From JBNKEI01 sp050288705 (GTDB lineage: Bacteria > Myxococcota > Myxococcia > Myxococcales > UBA5297), in NCBI GenBank assembly GCA_050288705.1, contig JBNKEI010000043.1:5900-69899 (forward strand): 64,000 nucleotides of DNA, given 5' to 3'. Numbering within the stretch: the first letter of the stretch is position 1; every line of letters begins with the position of its first letter. Both the position numbers and the translations under genes were made by a program. Positions 1 through 8,569 of this stretch are shown here, in pieces. The notes under the pieces were generated by a model, which was given only the letters and a program-made list of their open reading frames with translations, had not been told where the DNA came from and did not search any database.

Positions 1-100
1 ATTGAAGAGTAATTGAGCCATGAGCTTGCTTGGCTAGCTTTCCTGTTTCTAGAACTAGCTCTTTTTCGCCCACAACCATTGACTTGCTAACAACCTGCAT
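1..100 (-). CDS. pnp: Polyribonucleotide nucleotidyltransferase, N-terminal fragment (cut by window edge)
   Basis: On the minus strand an ATG at 98-100 opens 33 codons that run to the window edge. The product begins MQVVSKSMVVGEKELVLE and continues with the GKLAKQAHGS stretch typical of the first RNase PH-like domain of PNPase, the phosphorolytic 3'-5' exoribonuclease. An AAGGA ribosome binding site lies 9 bases upstream. The gene is downstream of rpsO on the same strand, the classical rpsO-pnp order, but is separated from it by a terminator and about 280 bases. Only the N-terminal 5% is visible, so the identification rests on that signature and the neighbourhood. Confidence 0.85.
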   Translation of the reverse strand, partial: MQVVSKSMVVGEKELVLETGKLAKQAHGSITLQ

Positions 101-121
101 AAAACTGATTCCTTCTTTCTC

Positions 122-140
122 GCACCTTTATTTAGGGTGC
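122..140 (-). other. Small hairpin in the pnp leader
   Basis: GCACC (122-126) pairs with GGTGC (136-140) around a 9-base AT-rich loop, about 20 bases upstream of the pnp start. In Enterobacteria pnp is autoregulated through a leader hairpin, so this could be an equivalent, but the stem is short and that role is inference. I see no clear promoter between 140 and 380. Confidence 0.3.
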
Positions 141-379
141 AGGCACAAAGACGGACAATTACTTAGAGTCCTAGTCGCGTCGAGCGCCATAGCGATCGCA
201 GTTGACACTCGAGCAGAAAATTCTCCAAGACGCGCGTCCTTAACTTTCACAACCCGCCTTGCGTATTGGAAAACGATACTCCCAAGAGTTTAGCTTTTGA
301 TCCCTTCGCTATCCCTGACTGGGGCTCAGAGATACTGACGAAACCAAAAGACAACTCGCTTTCCATACACAACGCATGT

Positions 380-408
380 AAAAAATAGGCCCGGTTATAT
401 ACGGGCCC
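380..408 (-). terminator. Rho-independent terminator of rpsO
   Basis: Read on the minus strand, a 6-bp GC stem (402-407 with 388-393, loop about 8 bases) is followed by a TATTTTTT run. It lies 12 bases past the rpsO stop. It would separate rpsO transcription from pnp unless readthrough occurs. Confidence 0.85.
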
Positions 409-420
409 GTTCCACAAACG

Positions 421-711
421 TTATTTCCGAATTCCTAGAGTTCCAATCAAATCTCGATAACGTTTTTCGTCTTTTGACTTAATATAGTCGAGCAATCGTC
501 GGCGCTTTCCTACCAGCTTTAAAAGACCACGACGACTATGAAAATCTTTGACATGCCCACGCCCGCCATCAGCAAGGGGCTTAAAATGTTCGGTGAGAGT
601 ACTAATTCTTTCAGTCAGCAAAGCAATCTGAACTTCTGGAGAGCCAGTGTCACCCTCGTGTTGTGCAAACTTGCTTACAATTTCTGACTTTTTTTCCTTT
701 TCAAGCGCCAT
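421..711 (-). CDS. rpsO: 30S ribosomal protein S15
   Basis: The 96-residue product has the S15 signature: GDTGSPEVQIALLTERI near the N terminus, HSRRGLLKLVGKRRRLLDY in the middle and a basic C-terminal helix ending GTLGIRK. S15 binds 16S rRNA helix 22 in the small-subunit platform. The ATG at 711 was chosen because it gives the usual length (about 89 residues in E. coli) and the expected N terminus. A more upstream TTG at 744 would add a basic extension that simply reads through the purine-rich leader. A short GAGAG sits 5 bases upstream; a stronger AGGAGG is about 18 bases away, too far for ordinary initiation. It has its own promoter at 851-878 and terminator at 380-408. Confidence 0.97.
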   Translation of the reverse strand: MALEKEKKSEIVSKFAQHEGDTGSPEVQIALLTERISTLTEHFKPLADGGRGHVKDFHSRRGLLKLVGKRRRLLDYIKSKDEKRYRDLIGTLGIRK

Positions 712-850
712 TTTTTCTCTCTTAATCCGCCTCCTGCGGGACAAACCTACCCAGACCTGATTGACGACGAGAACACTTTTTCTTTACTTCACTCGTCAAC
801 AATCACTCGCCACCACGGAGGGGTATAGGAGGCGAGCGCTGCAGACACGA

Positions 851-878
851 AGTATACGAATACAACTAGTAACGTCAA
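851..878 (-). promoter_or_regulatory. Sigma-70-type promoter of rpsO
   Basis: On the minus strand TTGACG (878-873) and TATACT (856-851) are separated by 16 bases. The site lies between the truB stop and rpsO, about 140 bases upstream of the rpsO ATG. This implies a long 5' leader, where S15 autoregulation could act, although no specific fold was identified. Confidence 0.6.
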
Positions 879-910
879 TGATACATTCCAACGAATTTTT
901 TCTCGAGGCA

Positions 911-1804
911 TCAAGCCGCAAATACGCGCTGGTATTTTGGCTCGCCGTTGCGCCACTCGATGACTGCCAACAGCTCTCCATCTAAAGAGACTAAGCGTAA
1001 CTTTTGTCCAAGCTGCTTCTGGCACAGAATCTCTGACAGTCCTTCAATAGTGCTAAGCCGCTGACCATTAGAGATTTTGGCTCGCTGTTCCGTTCCTACT
1101 TTTAACTCCGGAAGAAAAGAAAGAGACTGACTTTCGGAAATAAGGCATTGAGAAAGGCTTTGACTTTTGCGCATCTCTTCCAAAGTGAACGCATCTTCAA
1201 GAGACAATCTCCCACTACGAGTCCTTCTCAGATCACTCAAATGCGCATGACAGCCCAGTCGCTGGCCAATGTCGTGCGCCAGAGAACGAATATAGGTTCC
1301 CTTTGAGCACACAACCCTTAGTCGCAAATAGGGATGAACCCATTCCTGTAATTCAAGTGTTTGGACAGTAACCAATCGACATGGGCGCTCGATTTCCTTT
1401 CCTTGGCGAGCCAGCTCGTATAAACGTTTGCCTCGCACCTTGACCGCCGAATACATTGGAGGTAACTGGTCAAACGAGCCGCGAAAACTATCTAGAACTT
1501 TTTCCAACTCTTCTTTGGAAAAAGAGGGCACATCTGATCTGGCAAGCACTACTCCCGTACGATCTTGGGTGTCAGTAGAGATTCCCAAACACACTGTAGC
1601 CAAGTATTCTTTTTCGCCGTCGGTTAGCAGAGGAACTAAGCGCGTAGCGCTGCCTACGCAAACAGGCAACACCCCGGTAGCCATGGGGTCAAGAGTACCA
1701 GTATGACCCACCTTTCGGGTACCTAAATGACGGCGAACTTCTCGCACCACGTCAAAAGAGGTGATCCCTTCTGGTTTATCTATAACTAAGATTCCGTTAG
1801 TCAT
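911..1804 (-). CDS. truB: tRNA pseudouridine(55) synthase
   Basis: TruB converts U55 in the T-loop of tRNAs to pseudouridine. The 297-residue product starts with the family pattern NGILVIDKPEGITSFD and contains GHTGTLDPMATGVLP, whose Asp is the catalytic nucleophile. Further downstream are the SAVKVRGKRLYELAR and CSKGTYIRSLAHDIG motifs. The C-terminal part, about 60 residues, corresponds to the variable PUA-like tail. ATG 1804 is preceded directly by GTG 1807; neither has a clear ribosome binding site. Since the folD stop is only a few bases upstream, translation is probably coupled to folD. Confidence 0.96.
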   Translation of the reverse strand: MTNGILVIDKPEGITSFDVVREVRRHLGTRKVGHTGTLDPMATGVLPVCVGSATRLVPLLTDGEKEYLATVCLGISTDTQDRTGVVLARSDVPSFSKEELEKVLDSFRGSFDQLPPMYSAVKVRGKRLYELARQGKEIERPCRLVTVQTLELQEWVHPYLRLRVVCSKGTYIRSLAHDIGQRLGCHAHLSDLRRTRSGRLSLEDAFTLEEMRKSQSLSQCLISESQSLSFLPELKVGTEQRAKISNGQRLSTIEGLSEILCQKQLGQKLRLVSLDGELLAVIEWRNGEPKYQRVFAA

Positions 1805-1809
1805 CACGA

Positions 1810-2688
1810 TTAGCTAGCGTAATCAGTACCAGTTTGGGAAATAGCAACTGACGCCGCCCGCTCCGCGGCTTCAACCGTTTGAGCAACGAGAGTAGCAATA
1901 GTCATCGGCCCTACTCCGCCAGGCACTGGAGTATATGCAGAACAACGATTGATAATTGCAGTTAGTTCGATATCTCCCACCCGCTGGGGGTGATATCCGG
2001 CGTCTACTACTACTGCGCCATTTTTTATCCAATCGCCACGAATCATTTCCGGCCTTCCTACCGCCCCTACTACCAAATCTGCCTGCCTTACCAGGTCAGG
2101 TAATCCCATTGTTCGGGAATGACAGATTAGCACTGTGGCATTGGCCTCTAACAGCATTAAGGCCATGGGTTTTCCTAAAATAGGACTGCGCCCCACTACT
2201 ACCGCCAGCTTTCCCTGCAGATCAATATTGTAGTGCTTAAGCAAAGTCATAATACCTTTGGGCGTAGCCGACCCAAAAGCATTCTCTCCCATGCTCATGC
2301 GGCCAAAACCTAAGCAGGTGACCCCATCTACATCTTTTTCCAAGGCAATGGCATCAAAACAGGCTCGCTCATTTACTTGCGAAGGAACTGGATGCTGTAA
2401 CAAAATTCCGTGTACATCTGGATTGCCATTGAGCTCTTTAATACTTTGAAGAACCTGTTCGGTGGTGGCAGTATCTGGTAGCTCAACAGCCTGCGAATCC
2501 ATTCCCACACGGCGGCAAGCATTGCCTTTCATTTTGACATAGGTTGCCGATGCAGAATCGTTCCCTACCAAAATTGTGGCCAGAATAGGGGTTCTCCCTC
2601 CATTTATTTGCTTGAGTCGATCTACTCGCTTAGCTAATTCTGTTTCCATTTGCTGAGCCAGTGCTTTGCCATCTAGTCGAATTGACAC
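1810..2688 (-). CDS. folD: Methylenetetrahydrofolate dehydrogenase / methenyltetrahydrofolate cyclohydrolase
   Basis: FolD interconverts 5,10-methylene-, 5,10-methenyl- and 10-formyl-tetrahydrofolate in the cytoplasm. The 292-residue protein has the catalytic YVKMK (Tyr-x3-Lys) pattern near residue 50, the substrate-site motif LLQHPVPSQV, the PATPKG-like SATPKGIMTLL, the NAD(P) loop VVVGRSPILGKPMALML and the C-terminal TPVPGGVGPMTIATL. GTG 2688 is the probable start: GGAG sits 7 bases upstream, while a TTG at 2691 is also possible. Finding folD between the DHH phosphoesterase and truB is not the usual composition of this translation cluster. Confidence 0.96.
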   Translation of the reverse strand: MSIRLDGKALAQQMETELAKRVDRLKQINGGRTPILATILVGNDSASATYVKMKGNACRRVGMDSQAVELPDTATTEQVLQSIKELNGNPDVHGILLQHPVPSQVNERACFDAIALEKDVDGVTCLGFGRMSMGENAFGSATPKGIMTLLKHYNIDLQGKLAVVVGRSPILGKPMALMLLEANATVLICHSRTMGLPDLVRQADLVVGAVGRPEMIRGDWIKNGAVVVDAGYHPQRVGDIELTAIINRCSAYTPVPGGVGPMTIATLVAQTVEAAERAASVAISQTGTDYAS

Positions 2689-2726
2689 CAAGTCTCTCCT
2701 TCCTGGTAAAATGCTTGCTGTTTAGG

Positions 2727-3725
2727 CTAATTTGCTCTATCCAAAGCAAACTCCACTTCGCGCAGCACCAAAGCTAACACCTGCGGAAAGCTACCATTCA
2801 CCCAGCATCCTGCCGCATTATGATGCCCGCCACCTCCAAAATGCGCAGCAACAGCGCCCACGTCTGCCCGCCCTCGCGAACGAAAGCTCACCCGTATACG
2901 TTCACCTTCTTCACGTAGCAGCATTGCTACCTCTACCCCCACAATTGAACGGGGGTAGCTAATGAAACCATCGGTCTCTTCAGAGTTACTTTTTTCACTG
3001 ATTTCGCGGCCAACCACTACCCACGCCACTTGGCCGGTTGAATTTAGCGAAAGGGTTTGCAGGACTCGAGAAAGCAGCCGCACTCGCGACAATGGTTGGC
3101 TCTCGAACATACGCGAGGCAATCTCTGCTGGTTTCACTCCGCGCAAAACCAACGCCCAGGCAATTCGCATGCATTCCTCGTTGGTATTGGAGTGACGAAA
3201 ACTGCCGGTATCCGAAACCAGGCAAACCCATAGGCAAGTAGCGACCTCCAGAGAGATGGTGACCTCCATCCTCTCTAAAATTCGAAATACCAGCGCCCCA
3301 GTAGCTGCTGCGCGAGGGTCCACTAGATTCACATCACCAGACCAACGAGCGCGGGGGTGATGATCAATGTTCAGCGTTATTCCGCGACGATTGCGATCTG
3401 GAAAATCTGGCCCCAGACGAAGTTCATCTCCGGAGTCACACGCTATAGAAACTTCAAATCTCATTTGATCGTCAAGATGAGAAACAATCCTATGACAATC
3501 TGGCAAAAATTGAAGACTACTAGGAGGACTCTGGGGACTGTACACCACCACCTCCTTGCCCATTTCCTTCAAAACTAGATTCAGCGCTAGCGCCGAACCG
3601 AGAGCATCCCCGTCAGGAAATTCATGCATGGCAATCAAAAAGCGCTTGCCTGACCTTAATGCATCTACACAACGCAAAAGCTCTCGCTCCAGCGAAGCCT
3701 GCTCTGCTTCGACAGTTCCTTCCAT
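2727..3725 (-). CDS. DHH-family phosphoesterase, NrnA-like (nanoRNase / pAp phosphatase)
   Basis: NrnA-type enzymes degrade 2-5 nt RNAs and dephosphorylate 3'-phosphoadenosine 5'-phosphate. The 332-residue product shows motif I HEFPDGDALGSALAL, an IACDSGD motif II, the DHHP triad (IDHHPRARWSGD), SDTGSFRHSNT and the DHHA1-domain GGGGHHNAAG near the C terminus. These bind two Mn ions and substrate. ATG 3725 is chosen because AAGGG lies about 8 bases upstream; a TTG at 3743 overlaps that site. The gene keeps its common place between rbfA and truB. Family membership is certain; the precise substrate is inferred from that position. Confidence 0.9.
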   Translation of the reverse strand: MEGTVEAEQASLERELLRCVDALRSGKRFLIAMHEFPDGDALGSALALNLVLKEMGKEVVVYSPQSPPSSLQFLPDCHRIVSHLDDQMRFEVSIACDSGDELRLGPDFPDRNRRGITLNIDHHPRARWSGDVNLVDPRAAATGALVFRILERMEVTISLEVATCLWVCLVSDTGSFRHSNTNEECMRIAWALVLRGVKPAEIASRMFESQPLSRVRLLSRVLQTLSLNSTGQVAWVVVGREISEKSNSEETDGFISYPRSIVGVEVAMLLREEGERIRVSFRSRGRADVGAVAAHFGGGGHHNAAGCWVNGSFPQVLALVLREVEFALDRAN

Positions 3726-3829
3726 AAAGGACTTCCCTTGCAAAATAGGTTTTGGCAGGCAATTTTAAGCCCATACTCTCGCATCTTAGACTAGCCAAGC
3801 CAGCTTCTAGCTTATGGGCTACCTATGAG

Positions 3830-4273
3830 CTACGTCTCCCCGCCCCCGTCGTCATCGTTAGAATTCGGAGAATTAGTTGGCAGGTTTAGAAATTGGCTTT
3901 GTGGAAGTTCAAGATTACGCTTGGCATCCTGCTCATGAACCTCCCGTAGAAGTTGTTCAATGCGTTCTCCGCGATCAATAGCTTCATCGAGAACGAAATG
4001 CAGATGAGGAGTGCTTTTCAACCGCACTGTACGGCCTACTTCCCTGCGAATAAACCCTCGCGCAGCCTCCAATCCGGTAGCTGTATCTTGGCGAACCCGA
4101 TCACCTCCATGAACGGTGTAGTATATCCAAGCTTCTCTTAAATCAGGAGAAGCTTTCGCACCGGTAATCGTAATTAATCCTATGCGAGGATCTTTCAATC
4201 CTCGGATAATCAATCGACCAACTTCTTGCTTAATCGCCTCGGCGACTCTTTCTTTCCTAGAAAATGTTGCCAT
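3830..4273 (-). CDS. rbfA: 30S ribosome-binding factor A
   Basis: RbfA is a single KH-fold protein that binds immature 30S subunits during late 16S rRNA maturation. The 147 residues begin MATFSRKERVAEAIKQE and include GLITITGAKASPDLREAWIYYTV and LKSTPHLHFVLDEAIDRGERIEQLL, the three family signatures. It is longer than the typical 110-130 residues because of an acidic, Asn/Asp/Gly-rich tail (NSNDDDGGGET). It lies 17 bases downstream of the DUF503 gene and 104 bases upstream of the DHH gene, probably in one transcript. Confidence 0.95.
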   Translation of the reverse strand: MATFSRKERVAEAIKQEVGRLIIRGLKDPRIGLITITGAKASPDLREAWIYYTVHGGDRVRQDTATGLEAARGFIRREVGRTVRLKSTPHLHFVLDEAIDRGERIEQLLREVHEQDAKRNLELPQSQFLNLPTNSPNSNDDDGGGET

Positions 4274-4290
4274 GCTTCTTTCACCTGCCT

Positions 4291-4689
4291 CTAATCGTCA
4301 TTATTATTAGATGAAGACAATTCAGCTTCTGCCAGAGTGCGATGCGCTCCCCGCGCTACTGAACCAAAGCTAGTTCCGTCATCATCACCATAAAGCTCGC
4401 CTCCCAAAGCAATAACTTCCGTAGAGCAAGCAATTATGGGAGCCACGTACATTTCTTCTATAAATCGTATGACTTTGCTCACACATTCCTGAGCAAAAGA
4501 ATGTTCGTTAGCGACTGCAGCAACACCTAGAGTAGCTTTTTGCCAAAGGTCTAAGTCCCCTGTTTCCGCTATGGAAACATTGAATCGAGCTTTAATCTTA
4601 TCGAGCACTCGGCGAACAACTTGCCGCTTACTCTTTAGCGAATTAGCCTTGGGGATTGATAAAGTGATTTTGGCTATGGCGACAAACAT
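4291..4689 (-). CDS. DUF503 family protein (YlxP-like)
   Basis: This 132-residue protein carries the DUF503 signature: MFVAIAKITLSIPKANSLK followed by KRQVVRRVLDKIKARFNVSIAE, then LGVAAVANEHSFAQECVSKV. The family usually sits between infB and rbfA and is thought to act in ribosome assembly, but its biochemical role is not firmly established. Here it is first in the cluster; infB does not precede it. The C-terminal 35 residues are longer than usual and Ser/Asn/Asp-rich. An AGGGG lies just upstream of the ATG and a good promoter begins about 50 bases further out. Confidence 0.9.
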   Translation of the reverse strand: MFVAIAKITLSIPKANSLKSKRQVVRRVLDKIKARFNVSIAETGDLDLWQKATLGVAAVANEHSFAQECVSKVIRFIEEMYVAPIIACSTEVIALGGELYGDDDGTSFGSVARGAHRTLAEAELSSSNNNDD

Positions 4690-4739
4690 ACGACCCCTGT
4701 CCTCAAACTAAGCGCCACTATCAACAAACAAAAGTCCTA

Positions 4740-4768
4740 ACTGTATCCTTTGCGCAAAATGTAGACAA
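4740..4768 (-). promoter_or_regulatory. Promoter of the DUF503-rbfA-DHH-folD-truB operon
   Basis: TTGTCT (4768-4763) and TACAGT (4745-4740) on the minus strand have an optimal 17-base spacer. Transcription would start near 4733 and give a leader of about 45 bases before the DUF503 ATG. Confidence 0.6.
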
Positions 4769-4843
4769 CTTTCATTTTGGTATTGCCTGCACGGTTCGTG
4801 CAAAACTGCTTACTGGCACACAAAGCACCCGTCGACAAGTAAG

Positions 4844-4890
4844 TCCCTCGACTTCAGACCCAGACATAAGGTCCTTAGCTTCGGATGACC
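4844..4890 (+). repeat. Putative dispersed palindromic repeat, copy A
   Basis: TCCCTCGACT (4844-4853) and GCTTCGGATGACC (4878-4890) flank a short internal hairpin (GACC with GGTC). The outer elements match the common intergenic repeat type seen in many bacterial genomes, with CCTCGACT and GCTCGGNATGAC arms. A second, more palindromic copy lies at 54831-54873 in the opposite orientation. It sits in the 250-base gap between DUF503 and the aldolase gene. The call is by eye and needs a genome-wide count. Confidence 0.4.
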
Positions 4891-4938
4891 GAATTCCGTT
4901 GTTTCGAGGTAAAGCCGTTAGGCCTGTCACAGGTGGCG

Positions 4939-6924
4939 CTAAATTACACGATCATTTCCACCATCAATAGGAATCTGTGCTCCGGTGGTTTTATAAAACA
5001 CTGGTCCCGCTAGAGCGCATACCAACGAAGCAACATCTTTAGAAGTTATCTCGGCTTTTAACAAATTACGAGTTTTATATTCCTCAATAGTCATTCCATA
5101 TTGTTTAGCACGATTTTCTAGCATTGGAGGAGTCCAAATACCGGTATCAAATACCGCATCAGGATGCAGCATATTAACACGAATACCCACCGGACCTAAT
5201 TCTAAGGCCGCCACCCTCCCCAATTGGGTGAGTCCAGCTTTGGCCACTGAATAGGCTGCAGCTCCTGGGCCTGGAGCCGTTACATTGCGGGAAGCAATAA
5301 TAATCACACATGGATCTATACCGAGCTTCAAATAGGGAATTGCTGCCCGAATAAGTTGCTGGTGACTAGTTAAGTTCACCGCCATACTGCGAGCCCAGGT
5401 TTCCGATTTCATATCTTCCAAATTTTCAGAAGGAGGAAATACGCCTGCATTACATACTAAAATATCTAAACCTCCAAATTTTTCTACCGTTGCTTCAATT
5501 GATTGCTGCAATTGCTTACTTTCGGTTACATCGCAACGCAATTCTGATACTGAAGGTATGGCAAATCGTCCCACGATTTGCGCGCTAACATCAATTGCCG
5601 CCACCGCTGCTCCCGCTTGTACTAATGCTTGCACGCTAGCGTAACCAATTCCCTGAGCTGCGCCGGTTACTAAAGCAATTTTACCTTGTAAGGAAGGATC
5701 TAGTTTTCTTTTTTTCAATTTGGCCTGCTCTAGCTCCCAATATTCAATGTCAAAAATGTCCTTTTCGGGCAATGCTGTCCACCCCCCTAGCCTCTCTGCC
5801 TGGACAATAGCTTTAATCGTATGTTGGGCAATATCTTCTATGATTCTAGCGTCGCCAATAGTCCTACCAAAAGAAACTCGCCCTTGGCCAGGCCATATGG
5901 CCCAGCAAGGCGCGGGAGATAAACATGTTAATTCTTCTCGAGCATGCCGCTGAAAATAGGCCCGGTATTCATTCACATAATTCTCTACTGAATACTCGAC
6001 ATCGTGGTTAATTATTACTGGATTGCGCTTGGTGCGAATAACATGGTCAGGAGTAAGCGGCCCCCGTCTGGAAATGTTTGCTACTTCAGGATGAGCTGCA
6101 AACGCTTTGGATTCTGGCGAACGATCAAGAATTGCAAGATGGGCTTTTCCCTGAACACGGGAAATAGTCTGTCGAAGTTTCGCTAGTTGTAAGTATTCAG
6201 GCGGAGTATCAGTTACTTCTCTAGCTAGCTGCAATGATTGAATTTTATCGGAATTTTCAGCCAGATAATCCTCTGCTTGAGTAACCAGCTTAAGCATGTT
6301 CTCATAGCTTTTTCGCGGATGGTCAGCAAAGGTAAATACTCCATGATGAAGTAGGATAATACCTTCTATCTTGCTCCAGTCCAGATTAAGAGTCGCTTCA
6401 TACACATATTTGGCTAAAACAAAGCCAGGCATAACGTAGGGTAAAACCAGAACTTGTTGGCCGTACAAATTACGAATTAATTCCTGCCCTTGTGGGGTAT
6501 TGGTAAGCGTTACCACTGCATCGGCATGCGTATGATCTACATAGTCAAAAGGGATAATGGCATGCAGTATTGCTTCTACCGAAGGAGTAGGCGCTGCGGG
6601 ATCAAGCATGGCAGATTTTTGGGCAAGCACCATTTCTTGGTCTGATAAGCAATGGAGACGTACCAATTTATGCAGCGTATCCATGCGCACCGCCGCAAAA
6701 CCTGCAGATTCAATGGTAGCTAAATCCCATCCGCTTCCCTTGACATACAACACACGCTCTTTTTCCCCAAAAAGATTGGTCACCTCAGATTTTACCGAGG
6801 TATTACCGCCCCCGTGCAAAACTAAATCGGGCTCCCGCCCCAATAAACGAGAAGTATAAACCCGCATATCTAGCGGATTACGAGAATACTTCTGTGCCTC
6901 TTGATCACTCCATTGACTCTTCAT
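4939..6924 (-). CDS. Bifunctional rhamnulose-1-phosphate aldolase / short-chain dehydrogenase
   Basis: The N-terminal ~400 residues of this 661-residue protein form a class II aldolase domain: RVYTSRLLG, LHGGGNTSVK, VKGSGWDLA, VDHTHADAVVTLTN and GIILLHHGVFT, with His residues placed to bind the metal. The C-terminal ~250 residues form a classical SDR: ALVTGAAQGIGYAS, LVCNAGVF, Ser in IIIASRN and the YSVAK Tyr/Lys pair. This fusion is known from rhamnose catabolism, where it cleaves rhamnulose-1-phosphate and oxidises lactaldehyde. No rhamnose isomerase, kinase or transporter is nearby, so the sugar substrate is uncertain. The ATG lies inside the 3' end of the kinase gene (20-base overlap), and AAGGAG ends only 3 bases before it. 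Confidence 0.85.
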   Translation of the reverse strand: MKSQWSDQEAQKYSRNPLDMRVYTSRLLGREPDLVLHGGGNTSVKSEVTNLFGEKERVLYVKGSGWDLATIESAGFAAVRMDTLHKLVRLHCLSDQEMVLAQKSAMLDPAAPTPSVEAILHAIIPFDYVDHTHADAVVTLTNTPQGQELIRNLYGQQVLVLPYVMPGFVLAKYVYEATLNLDWSKIEGIILLHHGVFTFADHPRKSYENMLKLVTQAEDYLAENSDKIQSLQLAREVTDTPPEYLQLAKLRQTISRVQGKAHLAILDRSPESKAFAAHPEVANISRRGPLTPDHVIRTKRNPVIINHDVEYSVENYVNEYRAYFQRHAREELTCLSPAPCWAIWPGQGRVSFGRTIGDARIIEDIAQHTIKAIVQAERLGGWTALPEKDIFDIEYWELEQAKLKKRKLDPSLQGKIALVTGAAQGIGYASVQALVQAGAAVAAIDVSAQIVGRFAIPSVSELRCDVTESKQLQQSIEATVEKFGGLDILVCNAGVFPPSENLEDMKSETWARSMAVNLTSHQQLIRAAIPYLKLGIDPCVIIIASRNVTAPGPGAAAYSVAKAGLTQLGRVAALELGPVGIRVNMLHPDAVFDTGIWTPPMLENRAKQYGMTIEEYKTRNLLKAEITSKDVASLVCALAGPVFYKTTGAQIPIDGGNDRVI

Positions 6925-8569
6925 TGGCTCCTTGCCTTTCTTCGGATTCCTGCCTTCGCAGAAAGCTTTCCACATACTGACTATCGACTCGCCTTTCCAT
7001 CACCAGGTAACGCTCTAGCCATTTTTCCGCCGAAGAATAGTCATTATTTCGCATATGAAAAAGCGCTATATGTTTGGCAAGGGCTGCACTCGGATGCCTT
7101 TTATATTCTTTGGTCATTTCTGGCAGAGTACCAGGTATAGAAGTTTTCTCTTCTGTTAGAGTCACCATATCAGGCGTTGTAGAAGCTACGCCAGGAAGGT
7201 CTTTTGTATTCTTAGTTTTCGTTTCTTGAGGCTTATTTTGAAATCTTGGCTTGCTTTTAGAATGCGAAATCGAAGGCAAGCGATCGGTTTTTGCTTTTGA
7301 ACTCAAATGGGGTGTCTCTGCGATTTTAGATTCATTCGAATAATGAGTTGCACTTTTTTTCTCTGCGCTCAGCTTTTTAAATATTTTATGGATTTTTTCA
7401 GACATTTGAGAAACAATCCCCAAGGAAGCATTTTTTTTCATCATAAAATAAAATGAAAAACCAACCGCAATTAACAAGCAGACTACCATCATTAAAAGCT
7501 TGTGTTTTTTTTTTGCTGGATTTTCGGCGGGAGTTTCTGAAACAAACTCAGATTCTGCCGAGATATCAATTAAAGAAGTATTCCTTTTTGATTCTTTACC
7601 GTTTTCCAAGCAAATATTGGAAGAAGACACCTTTTCATCTTGCTCTAATAAGAGCAGGTCTCGTCGAAAATCCCTCGCACAAGCATATCGACTGTCAGGG
7701 TTTTTTTCCAAAGCTTTCAAAATAACTATTTCTAATCCAGCACTTATTCTTGGATTTTTTTTCCTAGGAGGAGTTGGCTGCACATTGGAATGCATAAAAG
7801 CCACTTTCAAAGGAACATCAGCTTCAAAAGGAAGAATGCCGGTGGCGCATTGATACATGACCACTCCCACTGCATACAAATCACTACGCGCATCGACAGC
7901 AAGACCCTGCCCCTGCTCTGGACTCATGTATTCTGGAGTTCCACATACAAATCCGGTGCGCGTTAAGCTTTTGTCCCCGGCGGCCAAGATTTTGGCTATT
8001 CCAAAGTCAAGCACTTTGACGAGATCTGGCTCTCCATTACTTGGAGAAATCATAATATTCTCAGGCTTTAAATCTCTATGAATTACTCCTGCCGCATGAG
8101 CATCTGCCAAAGCAGAAAGCACCTGAGCAAATATTCGTATCAGTCGTTTTTCTTCGATAAATCCATCACCAGCCAAAATCTGCTGTAAATCCTTTCCGTC
8201 CACATATTCCATGACAATAAAAAGTGAGCCATCACTATCTTGCCCGAAATCAATGATGCCAATGGAATTAGGATGGTTCAGCCGGCTAGCAGCCTTGGCT
8301 TCTTGCTTAAAGCGGGCCACCACATTTTCGTCCGAGAGAAGGGAATGATGCAAAACTTTTACCGCAACATTTTTATCTAGAGTAAGCTGCGTCGCTTTGT
8401 AGACTTTTCCCATCCCTCCTTCGCCCAATAGCATATCCAGCCGATACTTCCCTTCGAGAATTTTCTTTGAAGAACCAATTTGGTCAGTGTCTCTTCTGAA
8501 GACATGACCGCATCGATCACAAGAGCGAGCAGCATCTTCCATTTCCAATTGACAAGCAGGGCAGAACAA
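6905..8569 (-). CDS. Zinc-ribbon Ser/Thr protein kinase, membrane-anchored
   Basis: A CPAC...CDRC zinc ribbon fills residues 3-20 and a complete Hanks-type kinase follows at about 40-300: glycine loop GEGGMGKVY, VAVKV Lys, HRDLKPEN, DFGIAK and GTPEYMSPEQ. One transmembrane segment lies near 357-378, and the C-terminal ~180 residues are Lys/Ser-rich with a TPR-like end (DYSSAEKWLERYL). The start is unusual. AAGGAG directly abuts an ATG at 8575, too close to use, but is 6 bases from an in-frame TTG at 8569 that gives MFCPAC, as expected for this family; I use that TTG. The gene ends inside the aldolase gene and belongs to the operon that starts with the histidine kinase. Its phosphorylation targets are unknown. 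Confidence 0.9.
   Translation of the reverse strand: MFCPACQLEMEDAARSCDRCGHVFRRDTDQIGSSKKILEGKYRLDMLLGEGGMGKVYKATQLTLDKNVAVKVLHHSLLSDENVVARFKQEAKAASRLNHPNSIGIIDFGQDSDGSLFIVMEYVDGKDLQQILAGDGFIEEKRLIRIFAQVLSALADAHAAGVIHRDLKPENIMISPSNGEPDLVKVLDFGIAKILAAGDKSLTRTGFVCGTPEYMSPEQGQGLAVDARSDLYAVGVVMYQCATGILPFEADVPLKVAFMHSNVQPTPPRKKNPRISAGLEIVILKALEKNPDSRYACARDFRRDLLLLEQDEKVSSSNICLENGKESKRNTSLIDISAESEFVSETPAENPAKKKHKLLMMVVCLLIAVGFSFYFMMKKNASLGIVSQMSEKIHKIFKKLSAEKKSATHYSNESKIAETPHLSSKAKTDRLPSISHSKSKPRFQNKPQETKTKNTKDLPGVASTTPDMVTLTEEKTSIPGTLPEMTKEYKRHPSAALAKHIALFHMRNNDYSSAEKWLERYLVMERRVDSQYVESFLRRQESEERQGANEESME

Noticed and set aside
30..293. 87-codon plus-strand frame at the left edge
   Set aside because: It is antisense to the pnp start and leader, has no recognisable product, and the minus strand gives a clear PNPase N terminus.
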